From: Priapulus caudatus
Lineage: Eukaryota; Priapulida; Priapulimorpha; Priapulimorphida; Priapulidae
Length of the DNA: 23,904 nucleotides
Assembly: GCF_000485595.1 (NCBI RefSeq)
Contig: NW_014577167.1
Coordinates: forward strand, 496,353-520,256
Direction of reading: 5' to 3'
The translations under genes and the position numbers were made by a program. Below the pieces are notes generated by a model, which did not search any database, was not told the DNA's origin, and worked only from the letters and a program-made list of their open reading frames with translations. This document shows positions 20,156 to 23,904 of the stretch, piece after piece; the first letter of the stretch is position 1, and every line of letters begins with the position of its first letter.

Positions 20156-21553
20156 GCGCGTACCATATTATCAAGAGCGTATTAAGAAAGTTCTTAAGAA
20201 CCTTCTTAATACGCTCTTGATATTATCCGAAACAGCCGTAAGACGTCCGCCGTCTAGACTGACCCGACGTCGTTCCTCGAGAGAACAATACACAAGCGGT
20301 GCACTTCCTCGAGCTTGTTTCGGAACAGTCTAGCGGTCTACGACGTTCGAGAGGGCGATTCGACTGCGAGAGCGCACGATGTGAAATCTATCCGTCCGGC
20401 GATTACAAATGTCTGACAACGGTCTCAGTCAATACGTCCGATCACGATACACCCCCCATCGAGAGGCAAATTTCGGTCGCCCTAATCAAGCTGCCAGTCG
20501 AGATCTTATCTGCGCTCGCCAGCCACCGACTTCTTCAGCGGGTTCTTTCAGGCGCGCCTCAGTTTGGATTACAAGTGACCACTCGAATCGAAACTGTTGG
20601 CGTTATTACCTAAACGCTCCAAAAGGCACGGAATGCTCGAACACAACGACGGCACTTTATATCCGCTGCCGTAATTCGGCACGGGCTCTTAATCCGCGTC
20701 TCATGAGGCAGGCCAGTTCGAAGGATTAACACTTTCGCGTTTTTGTGTGGCTCTGCCGCCGAACAAATCCGACTCGACCTAACCAAGCATCCTTTGTGAC
20801 TCGTGTAGGCAGTTGCACACACCGAAATGCGCTCTTGTCTCACCTTAAAGTGACAACCATATTTGGGTAGAAAAAAAAATCGGGGATTAAGTCGAAATTT
20901 GTTGGCTCGATTATTAGCAGTCTGACAGTTATATGTCATGATGAAATACACGGTTCAGACAGCGAGTACCATAGCGTGGATGCGGCGCTAGCTTATTAGG
21001 CAGTAGCTTAACACAGAGAACAACCTATGTAAGCTCACAGAACCCCTTTTTTATCATACTACAGACGGGGGCGTTGGCGCCCCACGTGCACGCACCTAGG
21101 CATCGAAGGCGTTTACAACCAACACAATACAAGTAATTTACATAATTAGAGCGGACAAGTGTTAATTAGGTCTGATCAGCTTACGTTGAGCTTCATTCGC
21201 GACTAAATCGCGCATATTAACAAAGCGATGATGATGCCGCTAAATGCGCGCACACGTTCGCACGTGACCACACCCAACGGGCGAGAGCAGGTACGAGGGA
21301 GTTACACACCATCACGTGATCGTACACTCACGCGCACCTCGCGGGCATTCGCGCATTCAAATACCTTCACAGATTCTATTAAGCCGTTCACACTCCTCCT
21401 CCGCGAATTTTCTTCGTATCGGCTGCGCACGGTGAGGTGTTGCCAAAAGTGTTATTTCGCCTAGTGGTGAGATATTGGTCACGCACCCACGCACACTCAT
21501 CATACATGGTCTAATAGTCCCTGGCAGTATTCAAACGAGGAATTGATATATAT
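20156..21553 (+). mobile_element. Left arm of a 2.79-kb palindrome
   Basis: The arm opens with GCGCGTACCATATTATCAAG, then a 54-base hairpin, then 1.3 kb without simple repeats, and reaches the (TA)n centre. The whole arm is the inverted complement of 21554-22949. I counted at least fifteen differences over 1.4 kb (about 1%), nearly all substitutions; one is a 2-base difference in a G run at 21067-21071 (five G against three). Frames of 104, 106 and 78 codons (from 20299, 20409 and 21228) and 113 codons on the minus strand (20610-20951) recur in the other arm. The arm differences I checked inside them mostly change residues, so I see no sign of coding constraint. The architecture fits a fold-back or giant MITE-type element, but I find no target-site duplication, transposase or known superfamily motif. 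Confidence 0.85.
20169..20222. repeat. 54-bp terminal hairpin, left end of the palindrome
   Basis: TATCAAGAGCGTATTAAGAA at 20169-20188 and the following bases form a continuous 27-bp stem about a central CTTAAG (20193-20198), with a single A/C mismatch and no loop. The same hairpin is at the other end (22883-22936), and a related solo copy is at 8463-8511. Confidence 0.93.
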
Positions 21554-21566
21554 ATATATATCAATT
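21541..21566. repeat. Palindrome centre: (TA)n with perfect symmetry
   Basis: AATTGA, (TA)n, TCAATT is exactly self-complementary over 26 bases, and the symmetry continues outward without a spacer. There is no unique loop between the arms, so the fully extruded form would be a cruciform with a nearly zero-length loop. AT-rich centres ease extrusion in established models of palindrome behaviour. Confidence 0.95.
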
Positions 21567-22949
21567 CCTCGTTTGAATACTGCCAGGGACTATTAGACCA
21601 TGTATGATGAGTGTGCGTGGGTGCGTGACCAATATCTCACCACTAGGCGAAATAACACTTTTGGCAACACCTCACCGTCGGCAGCCGATACGAAGAAAAT
21701 TCGCGGAGGAGGAGTGTGAACGGCTTAATAGAATCTGTGAAGGTATTTGAATGCGCGAATGCCCGCGAGGTGCGCGTGAGTGTACGATCACGTGATGCTG
21801 TGTAACTCCCTCGTACCTGCTCTCGCCCGTTGGGTGTGGTCACGTGCGAACGTGTGCGCGCATTTAGCGGCATCATCATCGCTCTGTTAATATGCGCGAT
21901 TTAGTCGCGAATGAAGCTCAACGTAAGCTGATCAGACCTAATTAACACCTGTCCGCTCTAATTATGTAAATTACTTGTATTGTGTTGGTTGTAAACGCCT
22001 TCGATGCCTAGGTGCGTGCACGTGGGGCGCCAACGCCCGTCTGTAGTATGATAAAAAAGGGGTTCTGTGAGCTTACATCGGTTGTTATCTGTGTTAAGCT
22101 ACTGCCTAATAAGCTAGCGCCGCATCCACGCTATGGTACTCGCTGTCTGAACCGTGTATTTCATCATGACATATAACTGTCAGACTGCTAATAATCGAGC
22201 CAACAAATTTCGACTTAATCCGCGATTTTTTTTTCTACCCAAATATGGTTGTCACTTTAAGGTGAGACAAGAGCGCATTTCGGTGTGTGCAACTGCCTAC
22301 ACGAGTCACAAAGGATGCTTGGTTAGGTCGAGTCGGATCTGTTCGGCGGCAGAGCCACAAAAAAACGCGAAAGTGTTAATCCTTCGAACTGGCCTGCCTC
22401 ATGAGACGCGGATTAAGAGCCCGTGCCGAATTACGGCAGCGGATATAAAGTGCCGTCGTTGTGTTCGAGCATTCCGTGCCTTTTGGAGCGTTTAGGTAAT
22501 AACGCCAACAGTTTCGATTCGAGTGGTCACTTGTAATCCAAACTGAGGCGCGCCTGAAAGAACCCGCTGAAGAAGTCGGTGGCTGGCGAGCGCAGATAAG
22601 ATCTCGACTGGCAGCTTGATTAGGGCGACCGAAATTTGCCTCTCGATGGGGGGTGTATCGTGATCGGACGTATTGACTGCGACCGTTGTCAGACATTTGT
22701 AATCGCCGGACGGATAGATTTCACATCGTGCGCTCTCGCAGTCGAATCGCCCTCTCGAACGCCGTAGACCGCTAGACTGTTCCGAAACAAGCTCGAGGAA
22801 GTGCACCGCTTGTGTATTGTTTCCTCGAAGAACGACGTCGGGTCAGTCTAGGCGGCGGACGTCTTACGGCTGTTTCGGATAATATCAAGAGCGTATTAAG
22901 AAGGTTCTTAAGAACTTTCTTAATACGCTCTTGATAATATGGTACGCGC
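21554..22949 (-). mobile_element. Right arm of the 2.79-kb palindrome
   Basis: Inverted copy of the left arm, ending CGCTCTTGATAATATGGTAC and then GCGC. The mirrored frames occur at 21643-21879, 22376-22696 and 22492-22806 on the minus strand and 22154-22495 on the plus strand. None is recognised. One substitution relative to the left arm, at 22680, changes Ser to Ala in one frame and Leu to Arg in the overlapping one. The arm passes directly into the second copy of the flanking direct repeat after about four bases. Confidence 0.85.
22883..22936. repeat. 54-bp terminal hairpin, right end of the palindrome
   Basis: The mirror copy of 20169-20222 folds into the same loopless 27-bp stem. Two identical hairpins at both tips, each itself palindromic, give the element a nested structure. 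Confidence 0.93.
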
Positions 22950-22953
22950 GGAG

Positions 22954-23904
22954 AGATCGCGCCTTAAGGCGGAGCTGCTGCTGAATCGATCGCGCAAAAC
23001 ACTAGTGCCTACACACACACCACCGAGACCCGATTACAATTACCCTTGGCGGGGTAAATATTGCGGATGCGACGGCGATAAATGAACGCACTAAAACGGT
23101 ATAGTGGCATTCAAGATTGGTGGCATGTTCAGGTGGCTAGATTTGACTACTACCACATACAGCTCATTTATGAAGATATTAATACAATATAAGCATTCAC
23201 TGTCGAATAAATCCACGGTGACAGAGGCTGTCACGCCTCGATATAACCAGAATTCGCCCCGATATGGGTTTGCATCATGGGATAAGCACCGATCATGGGT
23301 GTGGTATCAAATGAACCGCTACACTTAAGATTCGAAACCTGAGAACCGGGTCATCACAGTGACACGCAAGCTTTTTCGATTAGGTCCTTGATCGAACTGC
23401 CGCCCGAAAAATACGTCTGAATCGGAAACTAATTAATCGTCAGGCGGGGATTTTCTTAGCGAATTCACGCCCATCCGACAAGGGTCGCGTCATGTACGTC
23501 ATTGGAATCCGTTTGTATAACCGGCCTTCGTGGGCTGATCGGTCCCGCTGCGGTAAAGCAGCAGGCTCGCAACGCGTAGAACATAACATGCGTACAATAC
23601 ACAGCCGTGACAGATGCGCGTGGGCAGCCGTAGCAAGTCCCTGTATTGCAGTCAACGTGCAGAATCCGTGCGTGGCGGGCACATGCCACATACACATCTC
23701 AGCGCACACGCACGCACGCGGCACACACAATACACTCACGCACGCACATACACGCACCGCAGCACTGCGCCACGCACGGGGTCACGCACGCCACGCGCGG
23801 CAGCGACGACACGCGACTGCACCGCACACACACACAGTCGGCCGGACACACAAAGCAGTACAGATACACGTCGGTTGTATTGATTAAGATTCTGGCGCGT
23901 TACG
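22954..23904 (+). repeat. Flanking direct repeat, copy 2 (noisy), running to the window end
   Basis: Colinear with 19263-20155. The offset drifts from 3,691 at the CGCCTTAAGGCG palindrome (22960) to 3,699 at CATTGGAATCCGTTTG (23500) and 3,738 at CGGTTGTAT (23872). Differences are mostly single-base insertions, with some deletions, spread evenly through unique and repeat sequence. That is the error pattern of uncorrected single-molecule long reads and unlike biological divergence. The 17-nt hairpin is preserved (23218-23234). The copy ends at the bases that in copy 1 immediately precede and open the palindrome's left arm. Confidence 0.88.

Noticed and set aside
20409-20729. Weak resemblance of a frame in the palindrome arm to a FLYWCH-type zinc finger (YIRCRN followed by NPRL)
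   Set aside because: The second cysteine and the histidine pair are missing, and arm differences change residues freely.
20156-22949. Palindrome as a simple fold-back read artefact
   Set aside because: A read turned back on itself should give arms differing mainly by indels. Here the differences are mostly substitutions. It is not fully excluded, because the adjacent copy 2 is of poor quality.

Overview
This window looks like non-coding, repeat-rich nuclear DNA from an animal, most likely an aquatic invertebrate. The reasons are: no open reading frame reads as a recognisable complete protein; there are no operons, rRNA or tRNA genes; CpG is not depleted; CA/CG, GA, CT and CTG simple repeats recur every 1-3 kb; and several hairpin or inverted-repeat elements of transposon type are present. 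The lineage is an inference and cannot be narrowed further from the sequence alone.

Layout. 1-3600: a 0.57 kb purine minisatellite, a CA/CG tract, a CT tract with a 90-bp internal period, a TG/CG tract, and two fold-back structures (2241-2325 and 3238-3346) that share stem sequence. 3600-8460: mostly unique sequence with a GAC run, a TG-rich minisatellite and a CRE-like palindrome. 8463-8511: a solo hairpin whose stem recurs at both ends of the large palindrome 12 kb away. 8630-12600: AT-rich unique sequence. 12600-16620: CpG-rich sequence with TG/CG, CACG, CTG and CT tracts. A perfect CRE (14277) lies upstream of one weak coding candidate (14575-14748) that carries a Beclin-1-like CxxC start. 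16620-19140: unique sequence with a diverged 112-bp tandem duplication and a small GC-rich repeat.

19140-23904 is the most unusual part. A 2.79-kb near-perfect palindrome (20156-22949) has arms about 99% alike, a (TA)n centre and a 54-bp perfect-type hairpin just inside each outer end. It is flanked on BOTH sides by the same ~0.9-kb sequence in the SAME orientation (19263-20155 and 22954-23904). The second copy carries dense single-base insertions and stops where the palindrome would start again. This implies either a head-to-tail unit of about 3.7 kb (tandem array or circle) or an assembly end made of uncorrected long-read sequence. The arm-to-arm differences are mostly substitutions, which favours a real palindrome.

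No set of genes works together here. The content is structural and repetitive, and function is claimed for only one tentative exon.
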